Shown: positions 10,261 to 19,347 of the stretch, piece after piece
Layout of the letters: the number at the start of each line of letters is the position of its first letter
Numbering within the stretch: the stretch's first letter is position 1
Assembly: GCA_903853385.1 (NCBI GenBank)
Contig: CAINTJ010000114.1
Location: 1 to 45,421 of the forward strand
From: an uncultured Gammaproteobacteria bacterium
GTDB lineage: Bacteria > Pseudomonadota > Gammaproteobacteria > Pseudomonadales > Pseudohongiellaceae
DNA: 45,421 bases
Reading direction: 5' to 3'
Program-made: the position numbers and the translations under genes
Notes under the pieces: generated by a model
What the model was told of the DNA's origin: nothing
The model's input: the letters and a program-made list of their open reading frames with translations, nothing else
Databases searched by the model: none

Positions 10261-13023
10261 ATGTTCCTACTCAAATGGCTGTTTGGCAGTAAAAACGATC
10301 GCGAGTTGAAGAAGCTCGCCAGGGCCGTCACCCAGATTGCCGCCTTCGAGCCAGAGTTGCAGAAGCTGGATGATGCTCAACTGCAAGCCAAGACCGCTGA
10401 ATTCAAGCAACGCCTGGCCAAGGGCGAAACCTTGGATGACCTGTTGCCCGAAGCTTTCGCAGTGGTACGTGAAGCCGGAGTGCGTGTCATGCAGATGCGT
10501 CACTTCGATGTGCAAATGATCGGCGGCATGGTGCTGCATTCGGGCAAGATTGCCGAGATGCGTACCGGTGAAGGCAAGACGCTGGTAGCAACCTTGCCAG
10601 CCTATTTGAATGCTCTGTCTGGCAAGGGCGTGCATCTGGTGACGGTCAACGACTACCTGGCCCGGCGTGATGCCAACTGGATGCGACCGGTTTATGAATT
10701 TCTCGGGATGACGGTTGGCGTAGTTGTCCCGAACCAGGACCAGGAAGAAAAACGCGAGGCCTACCTGGCTGATATCACTTATGGCACCAACAATGAATAC
10801 GGTTTTGACTATCTGCGCGACAACATGGCGTTCCGTCTGCAGGATCGCAACCAGCGCGGGCTGAATTTTGCCATCATCGATGAAGTGGATTCGATCCTGA
10901 TCGATGAAGCCAGAACCCCACTGATCATTTCCGGAGCTGTTACCGATTCTTCCAAGCGCTACAAGGACATCAACTCGCTGGTGCCCTTGCTGAAGAAAGG
11001 CGACAAGCCGGCCGAAAAGTCCCAGCTCGAACGGCAAATTGAAGTCTATGAGGCACCCGATTGCGATTTCTATGTCGATGAAAAGCAGCGACAAGTCGAA
11101 TTGACCGATCCCGGCCATGAAAAAGTGGAAAAGCTGATGGTGAGCAGGGGGCTGTTGCAGGAAAACGAATCCCTGTACTCCGCCACCAATCTCACCTTGC
11201 TGCACCAATTGAATTCAGCATTGCGCGCCCATTATTTGTTTCACAAGGACATTGAATACATCGTGCAGGAGGACCAGATTGTCCTGATCGACGAACACAC
11301 CGGTCGCACCATGCAGGGTCGTCGGCTGTCGGAAGGTTTGCACCAGGCCATTGAAGCCAAGGAAAACGTGGCGATCCAGAATGAAAGCCAGACGCTGGCC
11401 TCTACCACCTTCCAGAATTATTTCCGCCAGTACTCCAAGCTGTCAGGCATGACCGGCACCGCCGATACTGAAGCTTTTGAATTCCACCAGATTTACGGCC
11501 TGGACGTGGTAGTCATCCCCACCAACAAGCCGATGGTACGTGTAGATGACAATGACGTGGTCTATCTGAGTACCCAGGAAAAGTTCGATGCCATCGTGCA
11601 GGACATTGTTGCCATCCGCGACAAGGGTGCGCCGGTGCTGGTGGGTACTGCCAGCATTGAAACGTCGGAAATTCTTTCGGAATTTCTCAACAAGCAAAAA
11701 ATAAAACACAACGTGCTCAATGCCAAATTCCATGCGCAGGAAGCTGAAATCATTGCTGAAGCCGGCCGGCCAGGCACGGTAACGATCGCCACCAACATGG
11801 CAGGCCGCGGTACTGATATTGTGCTCGGTGGTCGCTGGCAGGCGGAAGTGGCAGCGCTGCCCGAAGTGCAGCGCACCGAGCAGCGTATTGCCGAGATCAA
11901 GGCGAACTGGAAACAACGGCAAGATGAAGTATTGGCCGCAGGCGGCTTGCACATCATCGGCACCGAACGTCATGAATCACGCCGCATCGATAACCAGTTG
12001 CGCGGTCGCGCCGGCCGTCAGGGTGATCCCGGCTATTCGCGTTTCTATCTGTCGCTGGATGACAATCTGATGCGGCTGTTTGCCTCTGAAAAAGTCGCCA
12101 ACATGATGCGCAGTCTCGGCATGGAAAAAGGTGAAGCGATCGAACATCGCATCGTCACCAATTCGATCGAGAAAGCGCAGCGCAAGGTTGAAAACCGCAA
12201 CTTCGATATTCGCAAGCAATTGCTGGAATATGATGATGTGGCCAATGAACAGCGCAAGATCATCTATAACCGTCGCAACGAGCTGATGGAAATTGATGAC
12301 ATTTCTGATGTGATCAAGGATATGCGCAAAACCGTGGTTTACGATTGCGTCGACACCTTCATGCCGCCTGGCAGCATTGATGATCAATGGGATGTGCCGG
12401 GTCTTGAACTCGCACTGGCCTCTGACTTCGGCGTGAAATTGCCGGTACATCAGTGGCTGGCCGCTGACAAACAGATGACGGAAGAAGCCTTGCGCCAACG
12501 CATCCTGGTAGCCGCCGAAGCGGATTACGAAGAAAAATGCGAAGAAATCGGCACCAATATGCGCATCTTCGAAAAACAGATCATGCTGCAGATTCTCGAT
12601 ACCTACTGGAAAGAGCATCTGGCCCAGATGGACAGCCTGCGCCAGGGCATTGGTTTGCGGGGCTACGGTGGCAAGAATCCCAAGCAGGAATACAAGCGCG
12701 AATCGTTTGAGCTGTTTGAGGAGTTGCTGAAAAATATCCAGGTCGAAGTGATCAAGTTCCTGAGCCTGGTGCGCATCCGCAAGGAACAGGATGTCGATGC
12801 AATAGACAAGCAGCGTCAGGCCGAAGAGTCCAAGGTGATCAGCAAGTCCATTCATCAGGACCCGGAGGCAGAGGCGGCCTTGGCTGAAGCATCAGCCGCC
12901 GCGCCAGCTTTGCCGCCACGCACACCGATGACGCGAACTGCGCCGAAGGTGGGGCGCAATGAGCCGTGTCCTTGTGGCTCCGGGCAGAAATACAAATCTT
13001 GTCATGGCAGGTTGGACACCTGA
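10261..13023 (+). CDS. secA: Protein translocase ATPase SecA
   Basis: Motor ATPase that pushes unfolded preproteins through SecYEG. Walker [16 protein letters not shown] lies near residue 100, Walker B-type [16 protein letters not shown] near 210, the helicase-like motif [13 protein letters not shown] near 510, and [11 protein letters not shown] near 580. The C-terminus carries the zinc-binding SecB-interaction tail ([18 protein letters not shown]) after an Ala/Pro-rich linker. Start ATG 10261 gives 920 aa, close to the family norm. The 105-bp gap upstream shows no SecM-like arrest peptide, so the enterobacterial secM control is not visible here. argJ begins 56 bp downstream. Confidence 0.98.
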   Translation: MFLLKWLFGSKNDRELKKLARAVTQIAAFEPELQKLDDAQLQAKTAEFKQRLAKGETLDDLLPEAFAVVREAGVRVMQMRHFDVQMIGGMVLHSGKIAEMRTGEGKTLVATLPAYLNALSGKGVHLVTVNDYLARRDANWMRPVYEFLGMTVGVVVPNQDQEEKREAYLADITYGTNNEYGFDYLRDNMAFRLQDRNQRGLNFAIIDEVDSILIDEARTPLIISGAVTDSSKRYKDINSLVPLLKKGDKPAEKSQLERQIEVYEAPDCDFYVDEKQRQVELTDPGHEKVEKLMVSRGLLQENESLYSATNLTLLHQLNSALRAHYLFHKDIEYIVQEDQIVLIDEHTGRTMQGRRLSEGLHQAIEAKENVAIQNESQTLASTTFQNYFRQYSKLSGMTGTADTEAFEFHQIYGLDVVVIPTNKPMVRVDDNDVVYLSTQEKFDAIVQDIVAIRDKGAPVLVGTASIETSEILSEFLNKQKIKHNVLNAKFHAQEAEIIAEAGRPGTVTIATNMAGRGTDIVLGGRWQAEVAALPEVQRTEQRIAEIKANWKQRQDEVLAAGGLHIIGTERHESRRIDNQLRGRAGRQGDPGYSRFYLSLDDNLMRLFASEKVANMMRSLGMEKGEAIEHRIVTNSIEKAQRKVENRNFDIRKQLLEYDDVANEQRKIIYNRRNELMEIDDISDVIKDMRKTVVYDCVDTFMPPGSIDDQWDVPGLELALASDFGVKLPVHQWLAADKQMTEEALRQRILVAAEADYEEKCEEIGTNMRIFEKQIMLQILDTYWKEHLAQMDSLRQGIGLRGYGGKNPKQEYKRESFELFEELLKNIQVEVIKFLSLVRIRKEQDVDAIDKQRQAEESKVISKSIHQDPEAEAALAEASAAAPALPPRTPMTRTAPKVGRNEPCPCGSGQKYKSCHGRLDT

Positions 13024-13079
13024 CAGCAACTCCATGTGGAGCGGCAGAGTGGTATGGGTAAGCGAGACAGGAAACCAAG

Positions 13080-14297
13080 ATGGCAGTAGGTAGCGGTGAA
13101 TTGGGAACTCTTCACACAGTTGGCGGTGTACGGATGGCGGCAGTGTCGGCCGGCATCAAGAAAGCCGGACGGCTGGATGTGGTGGTATTCGAACTGGCGC
13201 CAGGCAGCGTTACCGCTGGTGTGTTCACCACCAATGCCTTCTGTGCTGCCCCCGTCACCTTGTGCCAGCAGCATCTGGCCACGACTGCACCACGCTATTT
13301 GTTGATCAATACCGGCAATGCCAATGCCGGTACCGGCGCGCCCGGCCTGCAGGCAGCAAAAAGCTGCTGTGAAGCTTTGGCAACCGCTGCCAAAGTGGCT
13401 GCCAACACGGTGTTGCCGTTTTCCACTGGCGTGATTGGCGAATTGCTGCCAGCCGCAAAAATCACTGCAGTAGTAGACGCTGCACTTACAGAACTGGTGA
13501 CCAACGACTGGCACAAGGTTGCGCGCGGCATCATGACCACTGACACGCGGCCGAAAGCGAGCTCGCGTCAACTGCAGCTGGCGGGCAAAACCGTCACCAT
13601 CACCGGCATCGCCAAAGGTGCCGGCATGATCAAACCCAACATGGCGACGATGCTGGGTTACGTGTTTACTGATATCGGCATGACTGAAGTCGATGCACAG
13701 TCTGCGGTGAAGCAGGCCGCTGATCTTTCCTTCAATCGCATTACCGTTGACGGCGACACCTCCACCAATGACAGCTGCATACTGGTGGCGAGTAACCAAA
13801 GCGGCGTGCATTTCGACTCACTTTCAGCTGCTGACCAGCAACGATTTACTGCGGAATTGCAGACTGTTTTCATCGAACTGGCCACGGCCATCATTCGTGA
13901 CGGCGAGGGCGCCACCAAGTTTGTTACCATCAGGATTGAAGGTGGCGCCACTACGCAGGAATGCCTGCAGGTGGGTTATGCGATTGGTGAATCACCACTG
14001 GTGAAAACCGCGTTGTTTGCGTCTGATCCGAACTGGGGCCGCATCCTGGCGGCGGTGGGGCGGGCCGGCCTCGCCAATCTGCAAATTGACAACATTGAAA
14101 TCTGGCTCGACCACGTCAACATCGTTCGCAGCGGTGCACGTGCTGCCACTTATACCGAAGCGGCAGGTCAGTCAGTCCTCTCCAAAGAAGAGTTCAGCAT
14201 CATCGTCAAACTCGCACGCGGCAGTTGCGATGAGACACTGTGGACTTGTGACTTTTCACATGACTACGTCACCATCAATGCCGAGTATCGCACTTGA
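13080..14297 (+). CDS. argJ: Glutamate N-acetyltransferase / N-acetylornithine transacetylase ArgJ
   Basis: Arginine-biosynthesis enzyme that transfers acetyl from N-acetylornithine to glutamate (cyclic pathway); some homologues also use acetyl-CoA. It is made as one chain that cleaves itself. The cleavage and nucleophile site is seen in GAGMIKPNMATMLGY, with the nucleophilic Thr at about residue 190. The C-terminus (VTINAEYRT) is typical, and 405 aa is full length. Whether it is mono- or bifunctional cannot be told from sequence alone. The presence of ArgJ suggests acetyl recycling. The neighbour mutT overlaps it. Confidence 0.96.
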   Translation: MAVGSGELGTLHTVGGVRMAAVSAGIKKAGRLDVVVFELAPGSVTAGVFTTNAFCAAPVTLCQQHLATTAPRYLLINTGNANAGTGAPGLQAAKSCCEALATAAKVAANTVLPFSTGVIGELLPAAKITAVVDAALTELVTNDWHKVARGIMTTDTRPKASSRQLQLAGKTVTITGIAKGAGMIKPNMATMLGYVFTDIGMTEVDAQSAVKQAADLSFNRITVDGDTSTNDSCILVASNQSGVHFDSLSAADQQRFTAELQTVFIELATAIIRDGEGATKFVTIRIEGGATTQECLQVGYAIGESPLVKTALFASDPNWGRILAAVGRAGLANLQIDNIEIWLDHVNIVRSGARAATYTEAAGQSVLSKEEFSIIVKLARGSCDETLWTCDFSHDYVTINAEYRT

Positions 14298-14692
14298 GCC
14301 GAATCCACGTTGCTGCCGGCGTCATTCTCAATGACAGCGGCGAAGTGTTGCTGGCTTTGCGTCCGCTGCACAAGCATCAAGGCGGTTTGTGGGAATTTCC
14401 GGGTGGCAAGGTTGAAGCAGGAGAATCAGTGCAGGCTGCGCTGGCACGTGAACTTCATGAAGAACTCAATCTCACTGTGGAACAAAGCGAGCCACTGCTG
14501 ATCACCGAGCATGATTATGGTGACAAGCAGGTGCTGCTGGACGTGTGGGTGGTACGTGATTTCAGCGGTGAACCACACGGCCGGGAAGGTCAGACCCTGC
14601 GCTGGGTTCCAATCAGTGAACTGGCGACTTATAAATTCCCGCAGGCCAATGAAGTTATCGTGGCCAGGTTGCTGAGCTCTGCATTTAATTGA
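14294..14692 (+). CDS. mutT: MutT-type Nudix hydrolase (8-oxo-dGTP diphosphatase)
   Basis: Nudix enzyme expected to hydrolyse 8-oxo-dGTP and prevent A:T to C:G mutations. The Nudix box spans residues 38-60: GKVEAGE, seven residues, then RELHEEL; the usual Gly near its end is Asn (N59), a tolerated variant. HKHQGGLWEFPGGK is typical of MutT. The start is an unusual TTG overlapping the argJ stop as TTGA; no better start keeps the conserved N-terminus (RIHVAAGVI). At 132 aa it is the short MutT form without the thiamine-phosphate-synthase-like extension found in Pseudomonas. In Pseudomonas, too, secA, argJ and mutT are neighbours. Confidence 0.9.
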   Translation: MSRIHVAAGVILNDSGEVLLALRPLHKHQGGLWEFPGGKVEAGESVQAALARELHEELNLTVEQSEPLLITEHDYGDKQVLLDVWVVRDFSGEPHGREGQTLRWVPISELATYKFPQANEVIVARLLSSAFN

Positions 14693-14707
14693 AAGGTAAA
14701 CTGCGTC

Positions 14708-15577
14708 ATGCGAGGAATTCCATTCATACGGCGCTTGTTCAGCCAGAGCGCTGACGCAACAACGCCCGCGGCCAAGCCCGGGCGCTCGGCTGCTGCTGCA
14801 TCTGCTGCGCTCCCGCAGCCCGGTGAACTGACCTGGGCCTGCAACATTTGCGGCGCCCTCAATCACACGTTGATCACCAGTATGGAGCGCGAAAGCGGCA
14901 CCTGCCGACAGTGCAGCTCAGTGATGCGGTTCCGCGCAATGATGGCCATTCTCACTGAGCGCTTCTGCGGCAAGGTGCAAGTGCTCACCGAGCTCGCACG
15001 CAATCCCCACATCACCGGCCTTGGCATGAGTGATTCCGATACCTACGCAGCTTTGTTGGCGCAGAAATTCAGCTATACCAATACCTACTACCACTGCGAG
15101 CCGCTGCTCGACATCGTGAAGCCGGCGCCGCAGTGGCTGGGCGTCAATGATTTTGTGATCAGCTCGGATGTGTTCGAGCATGTGCCGCCGCCGATCCAGT
15201 CTGCGTTCGACAATATGTATGCGCTGCTCAAGCCCGGCGGTATTGCGATTTTCTCGGTGCCATTCAGTCTGGAAGCCGACACCTTTGAGCACTATCCCGA
15301 CCTGCACGACTTCACAATTCGTCAGGACGAAAACGGCGAGTGGGTCTTGGACAATGTCAGCAAAGCGGGAGTGAAAAAATCTTTCCGCAATCTCGTGTTT
15401 CACGGTGGACCTGGCTCCACGCTGGAACTGCGGTTGTTCTCGCAGGCCGCTTTGCAGCGACACTTCGCCGCTGCCGGCTTTACTGATCTGCGCGTGCACA
15501 ACGAACCGCATGTTGAGCACGGCATCTTCTGGCTGGCTCCGTGGAGCCTGATGTTGTCAGCAGTCAAACCGGCCTGA
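14708..15577 (+). CDS. Zinc-ribbon class I SAM-dependent methyltransferase
   Basis: An N-terminal basic and Ala-rich stretch (about 1-40) leads to a CxxC-x18-CxxC zinc ribbon (CNICG ... CRQC, about residues 44-70), then a Methyltransf_11-like domain. The post-I motif region ISSDVFEHVPPPIQSAFDN and the following LLKPGGIAIFSVPF are typical of small-molecule or sugar O/N-methyltransferases. The motif-I glycines are weak (HITGLGMSDS). The substrate is unknown; family relatives are often found in surface polysaccharide or natural-product loci, but nothing around it supports that here. It starts 15 bp after mutT and could be co-transcribed. Its stop lies 21 bp from the stop of the broken cytochrome gene on the opposite strand. 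Confidence 0.75.
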   Translation: MRGIPFIRRLFSQSADATTPAAKPGRSAAAASAALPQPGELTWACNICGALNHTLITSMERESGTCRQCSSVMRFRAMMAILTERFCGKVQVLTELARNPHITGLGMSDSDTYAALLAQKFSYTNTYYHCEPLLDIVKPAPQWLGVNDFVISSDVFEHVPPPIQSAFDNMYALLKPGGIAIFSVPFSLEADTFEHYPDLHDFTIRQDENGEWVLDNVSKAGVKKSFRNLVFHGGPGSTLELRLFSQAALQRHFAAAGFTDLRVHNEPHVEHGIFWLAPWSLMLSAVKPA

Positions 15578-15598
15578 CAACATCAGCGCCACGCAGCG

Positions 15599-15802
15599 TT
15601 ACTTCATCAACTCTGCGCGCTTCGACAGAATGAATTGCTTGATGGAGTCCGCTTCTGCCTCGTTCAGATACTGGCCGAGATTCGGCATGCCGAGGCCGGT
15701 GTAGGCACCTTCGCGCACGATGTTCTGGAAGATATTGTAGGTGGCAGGATCGGTATAACGCAGATCCGCCAAATCACTTGGGCCGAACAGCTGGATGTGG
15801 CA
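15599..15802 (-). pseudogene. C-terminal remnant of a cytochrome c domain
   Basis: Reading the - strand from about 15802 down to the TAA at 15599-15601 gives about 67 codons resembling the C-terminal cytochrome c domain of quinoprotein alcohol dehydrogenases. The features are CH followed by FGPSDLADLRYTDPATYN, then VREGAYTGLGMPNLGQYL (with the Met-ligand region GMP) and LNEAEADSIKQFILSKR. The remnant begins at the second Cys of what should be CxxCH; the first haem Cys and everything upstream are missing, replaced by DUF3604-derived sequence. There is no plausible start. The frame upstream is formally open for a few codons but reads the opposite strand of the neighbouring gene. Assignment to the PQQ dehydrogenase type is inference; a stand-alone cytochrome is possible. 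Confidence 0.7.
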
Positions 15803-16794
15803 GAAAAAAACAATGAGCCTGGCAAGTTCACAGCGATGATTTCATCGCGATCCCGCACAACTCCAACATGTCGGACGGCAAGATGTTTGACATGATCGAC
15901 AGTGATGGTCGTCCGCTGTCGGCCGTCTATACCCGCACCCGTATGCGCTGGGAGCCGGTGATGGAAATTACCCAGATCAAAGGCGCCTCGGAAGCGCATC
16001 CGCTGTTGTCGCCGGACGATCCGTTTGCCGGGTTTGAAGTGCGCAACAAATTGCTTACCGGTGCCGATGCCAAGGTCAGCGCCGGCTCCTACGCCCGCAA
16101 CGCATTGATGCAAGGCTTGCAACTTGAGCAGAGCACTGGTGCCAATCACTACAAATTCGAGATGGTGGGCAGCTCCGATTCCCACTTCGGTCTCGCCGCT
16201 ATTCGCGAGGATGATTGCTACGGCAAGCTGGCCAGCGACAGTCTGCCAGCTTCGCGGGTAGAGATGCAGGGCAATTTTGCTGCCTCCGATGTGCTGGCAG
16301 AGGACGGCACGGTCGGTTACCAGAAAGGGGTGCCGATGGGTGGCGATCCGAGCGCGGCTCCGGCCGGCAAGTCACCTACGTTCCTGGTGCAGGTGAGCAA
16401 GGATCCACAAGGTGCCAATCTTGATCGCGTGGAAATCATCAATGGCTGGCTGGATGCCAGCGGCAAGACCCATGGAAAAGTTTACGACGTCGCCTGGGCC
16501 GGACAGCGTACCCCCAACGCCAAGGGCTTTGTGCCGGCATTGCCCAGTACGGTGAATGTGGAGCGTGCCAGCTACGAAAATAGCGTCGGCACTTCCCAGC
16601 TGAATGTGATGTGGCGAGATCCTGCGTTCGATCCGAAACAACGCGCGTTTTACTATGTGCGGGCATTGGAAATTGAAATCCCGCGGCATCAGGTTTATGA
16701 CGCGGTGGCACTCAAGCTGGATCCGAAAGTGTCCGGCAAGCCGTTGACGATTCAGGAACGCGCTTGGTCATCACCGATCTGGTACACGCCATAA
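15791..16794 (+). pseudogene. DUF3604 protein gene, 5'-deleted and internally deleted
   Basis: DUF3604 proteins are exported proteins of unknown activity, usually 600 residues or more. Here only two pieces remain. The first, about 15791-15837, reads DVAEKNNEPGKFTAM, matching the conserved NEPGKFTA region. The second, in another frame from about 15835 to 16794, begins DDFIAIPHNSNMSDGKMF and runs to the normal C-terminal region (MWRDPAFDPKQRAFYYVRAL, then ERAWSSPIWYTP). In intact homologues roughly 60 residues lie between these two motifs, so an internal deletion with frame change occurred. The 5' half is lost at the junction with the cytochrome remnant. The ATG at 15868 could start a 308-aa polypeptide without a signal peptide, but I consider the gene non-functional. 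Confidence 0.75.
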
Positions 16795-16999
16795 GTCCCA
16801 GCCTATCCCGATGCAGCCGCCATCCGAGTAGAGATCGATGCCATAGGTGCAATTGTCGGCCAGGATGACGGCTATCCCAGTGCTCAACAATAAAGCCGTT
16901 TTCCAGTCGGAAAAAACCCCCCGGTCACCTTTGCAACGCTTGACGTGGCAGTGCAGGATCACATGATCGCCATCTGGCTGTGCTAGATATAGTGCGGGG

Positions 17000-17710
17000 C
17001 TATTGGTCTACACGGTCAACCTGGATGTAACTGCCCAGGCGTTCTGAATAAAGACGGTAGGAGTCGCCCCAGCCGGAAGGGCGAATGCTTACTTTCTCAC
17101 CCGTTTTCAACAGGTAGGCCTTGTCGATGGCTTGGCGCCAAACCTGACCACTGCTGAGCGTGACTCTCATTGAGTTGGCTCTGACCAGTTTGATGCTGGC
17201 GATGGTGTCGGTGAGCTCCTTGACGCCGGCGCCGTCGGTGGCCACGCTGGCGGCGGAGGCACGGCCAAAGTTGTCGATTTCATCGCCGGCTTTTGCCGGT
17301 TTGGTGGCGGCCGCCGGCTTGGCAAGCTCGGGCTTGCCTGCCTCATCTTTGCCAAACGGCCATAGACGGCTATAGAACGGTTTCTTGGCAGCCTCGGCAG
17401 GCACTGTAGTCACCCGGGCGGATGCAGTCGGGTTGCTGGCTGCAGCAGGGGTGGCGGATGTAGCGGATGTAGTTTCCAGCGGCGAGGGTAAATGGGCGGG
17501 AATCGAGGATTGGGTTGCGCCTTTGGGAATAATTGCCTTTGCGGTTTCGGCCTGGTCATAGCAGGCAAATCTGGCTGCGCGGTCCGTGATGTTCTGGCAG
17601 TCACTGAGGGCTTTTTGCTGGGCCAGGACCGGCAGAGCCAAACTGCCCAGAAGTAATAAAAACAACCGGTTGAGTTTAAACGAAATGAATCTGGATTTTG
17701 CCGGGGTCAT
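17000..17710 (-). CDS. Secreted protein of unknown function
   Basis: Predicted export by a Sec signal peptide: basic N-terminus (residues 1-15), Leu-rich core, cleavage after LPVLA. The mature protein starts with a short conserved motif, LSDCQNITDRAARFACYDQA, of a type seen near the N-terminus of many periplasmic hypothetical proteins, including some linked to type VI secretion. A long Ala/Pro/Thr-rich linker follows (about 75-150). A compact C-terminal domain (about 165-236) contains ANSMRVTLSSGQVWRQ and ends SYIQVDRVDQ. Start placed at ATG 17710 to begin at the signal peptide; ATG 17716 and 17743 are alternatives. It is convergent with the DUF3604 remnant. No partner gene suggests a role. 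Confidence 0.7.
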   Translation of the reverse strand: MTPAKSRFISFKLNRLFLLLLGSLALPVLAQQKALSDCQNITDRAARFACYDQAETAKAIIPKGATQSSIPAHLPSPLETTSATSATPAAASNPTASARVTTVPAEAAKKPFYSRLWPFGKDEAGKPELAKPAAATKPAKAGDEIDNFGRASAASVATDGAGVKELTDTIASIKLVRANSMRVTLSSGQVWRQAIDKAYLLKTGEKVSIRPSGWGDSYRLYSERLGSYIQVDRVDQ

Positions 17711-17960
17711 AATCATTACCAAAGGGTGGTCTGTGAGAGACATTCTGGCATGGCCCCAAGCTGCAGGCAACGAGGGTGGGCCCTTCCGGGGTCGCTAATC
17801 TTAATAATTGCTGATGTTACACGCACCTTTATGACGGTGCTGATCGTGGCAATAAACGGCTTGTTACCAAAGTGAACTCTATACACTGACAGCACGGGGG
17901 GCGCATGTCACACATGGGGGCATGCATAATCTTCGGCTTTCAATAGACCTGCTCACGGTT

Positions 17961-17988
17961 TTGGTTTTACTATTGAAGGCACTATAAA
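17961..17988 (+). promoter_or_regulatory. Candidate sigma-70 promoter for the TonB-C-like gene
   Basis: TTGGTT (17961-17966) and TATAAA (17983-17988) are spaced 16 bp. The -10 matches consensus at 5 of 6 positions. It lies 20 bp upstream of the ATG at 18009, so the leader would be short. The remaining 17771-17960 stretch between the divergent genes holds nothing else I can assign. Confidence 0.5.
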
Positions 17989-18008
17989 AACCATAACAGG
18001 GGCTAGTC

Positions 18009-19187
18009 ATGTTGTTTTCAAAAAAACCGCATTCCACCATGATCATGACAGCATTGGGTTTGCTGATCGCTACCGTTGCTTTGGGGCAAGCTGCAGCGCC
18101 GGCTCCTGCAACCTTGGTAAAGCCTGAGCCGATAAAACAGGAAGGCCGCTTCATGCCAGCCTTTGGCAGTGATGGTCTGGCCAGGATCAGTTATACAGTC
18201 AAGGAAGATGGCACAACCGACGATGTTGAAGTTACCGGCTACTTGAGCAATCAGTTTCTCACGAAGTCGCTGCGCCAGAGTGTGGAAAAATGGACCTTCA
18301 AGCCGGGGACTGTGGATGGCAAAGCCGTCAGTTATTTCAATCAGGAATATTTGTTTGTAAGCAGAATGGATCCCAATGCTCCGCCTCCACCCGCCCAGGT
18401 GGCCACGGGTTCCCGCCAAGCTATCAAAGAAAGCAAGAAGCCAGCCAAACCCGATAAAAATGCAGCACCGCCAGCCCCGGTCGATCCCAGTCAAGTGCCG
18501 CTGGCATTGTCGACGAAAGCCAAGGAAGCCATTGATGCTGCCTATGATCAGATGAAAAACAAAGAAAATGACAAAGCGCTAAAAACACTGGATGAAGTAA
18601 CTAAAAAAGACTTGCATACGGTGTATGACTTCAGTCTGATCAACCAGCTGCGTGGTAGTGCATTGGTTGCCAATAACCAGCCGTTCGAAGCATTGCAAGC
18701 GCTGGAGCTGGCCACGATGAATATGGTGAATTCCAAGGGAGAAAAAGTATTCTTCCTGGAAGACAAGCTGCTTGAGCAAGCCTTGCGCCAGAAGTATTTG
18801 CTGGCGATTACTTTGCGCCATAACGCGCTAGCCCTGGAGACTTATCAGTTGTTGCAAGAAAAATCTCATCCGGCAACTGATGACAAGATCCACGAGCAGG
18901 TCAAGGCGGTCAAAGCCCTGCTGGATTCGCCGGATCCGCTTACCCTGCTGGCAAAAATTACCAGCGACAACGGCGAGTGGGGCTATGTGCCCGCAAGAAG
19001 GATTTTTACCGTGGCTGATGTCAAAGGCAAACTTGAGAAAATTACTGCCCATTGTGAACGTCTTACCCGGGAATTGAAGTACGTGGAAAATGTGGATTGG
19101 ACGCTGCCGGCTTCCTGGGGCGCTTGTTCGCTGGTGTTCGCAGGCGATACCGGTACGCAGTTTTCTGTCTATGAGTTCAGCAAGTAA
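18009..19187 (+). CDS. Exported protein with N-terminal TonB-C-like domain
   Basis: An N-terminal hydrophobic segment (about 11-26, ending ATVALGQAAA) is a signal peptide or anchor. Residues about 45-118 resemble the TonB C-terminal fold: GLARISYTVKEDGTTDDVEV, then LRQSVEKWTFKPGTVDGK. A Pro/Lys/Ala-rich linker follows (about 120-160), then a helical region (about 165-300) that could be TPR-like, including AYDQMKNKENDKALKTLDEV. The C-terminal part has no recognised family. A real TonB has its domain at the C-terminus and a Pro-rich periplasmic spacer before it; this order is reversed, so it is probably not an energy transducer. No exbB/exbD or receptor is near. The role is unknown; the coding call is secure from length, promoter and codon use. 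Confidence 0.75.
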   Translation: MLFSKKPHSTMIMTALGLLIATVALGQAAAPAPATLVKPEPIKQEGRFMPAFGSDGLARISYTVKEDGTTDDVEVTGYLSNQFLTKSLRQSVEKWTFKPGTVDGKAVSYFNQEYLFVSRMDPNAPPPPAQVATGSRQAIKESKKPAKPDKNAAPPAPVDPSQVPLALSTKAKEAIDAAYDQMKNKENDKALKTLDEVTKKDLHTVYDFSLINQLRGSALVANNQPFEALQALELATMNMVNSKGEKVFFLEDKLLEQALRQKYLLAITLRHNALALETYQLLQEKSHPATDDKIHEQVKAVKALLDSPDPLTLLAKITSDNGEWGYVPARRIFTVADVKGKLEKITAHCERLTRELKYVENVDWTLPASWGACSLVFAGDTGTQFSVYEFSK

Positions 19188-19347
19188 GGGGCGCCACAGG
19201 CAAATCGGCAAGTCCGGCGGCTAGACCGGCAAGGCAAGCAACCCGCCCCCGGCAGCCCACGTGGCCTGCTGCAGGCTTGCCTGGCGGTTTACTATGTCCA
19301 GTTGCAGGGTTACGCTGACCTTCCTTTCGACCGCCGAGAATTGCCCC

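Noticed and set aside
16771-16962. 63-codon - strand frame between the DUF3604 remnant and the secreted-protein gene
   Set aside because: It has a hydrophobic stretch but overlaps the DUF3604 C-terminus, lacks a convincing start and matches nothing I know.
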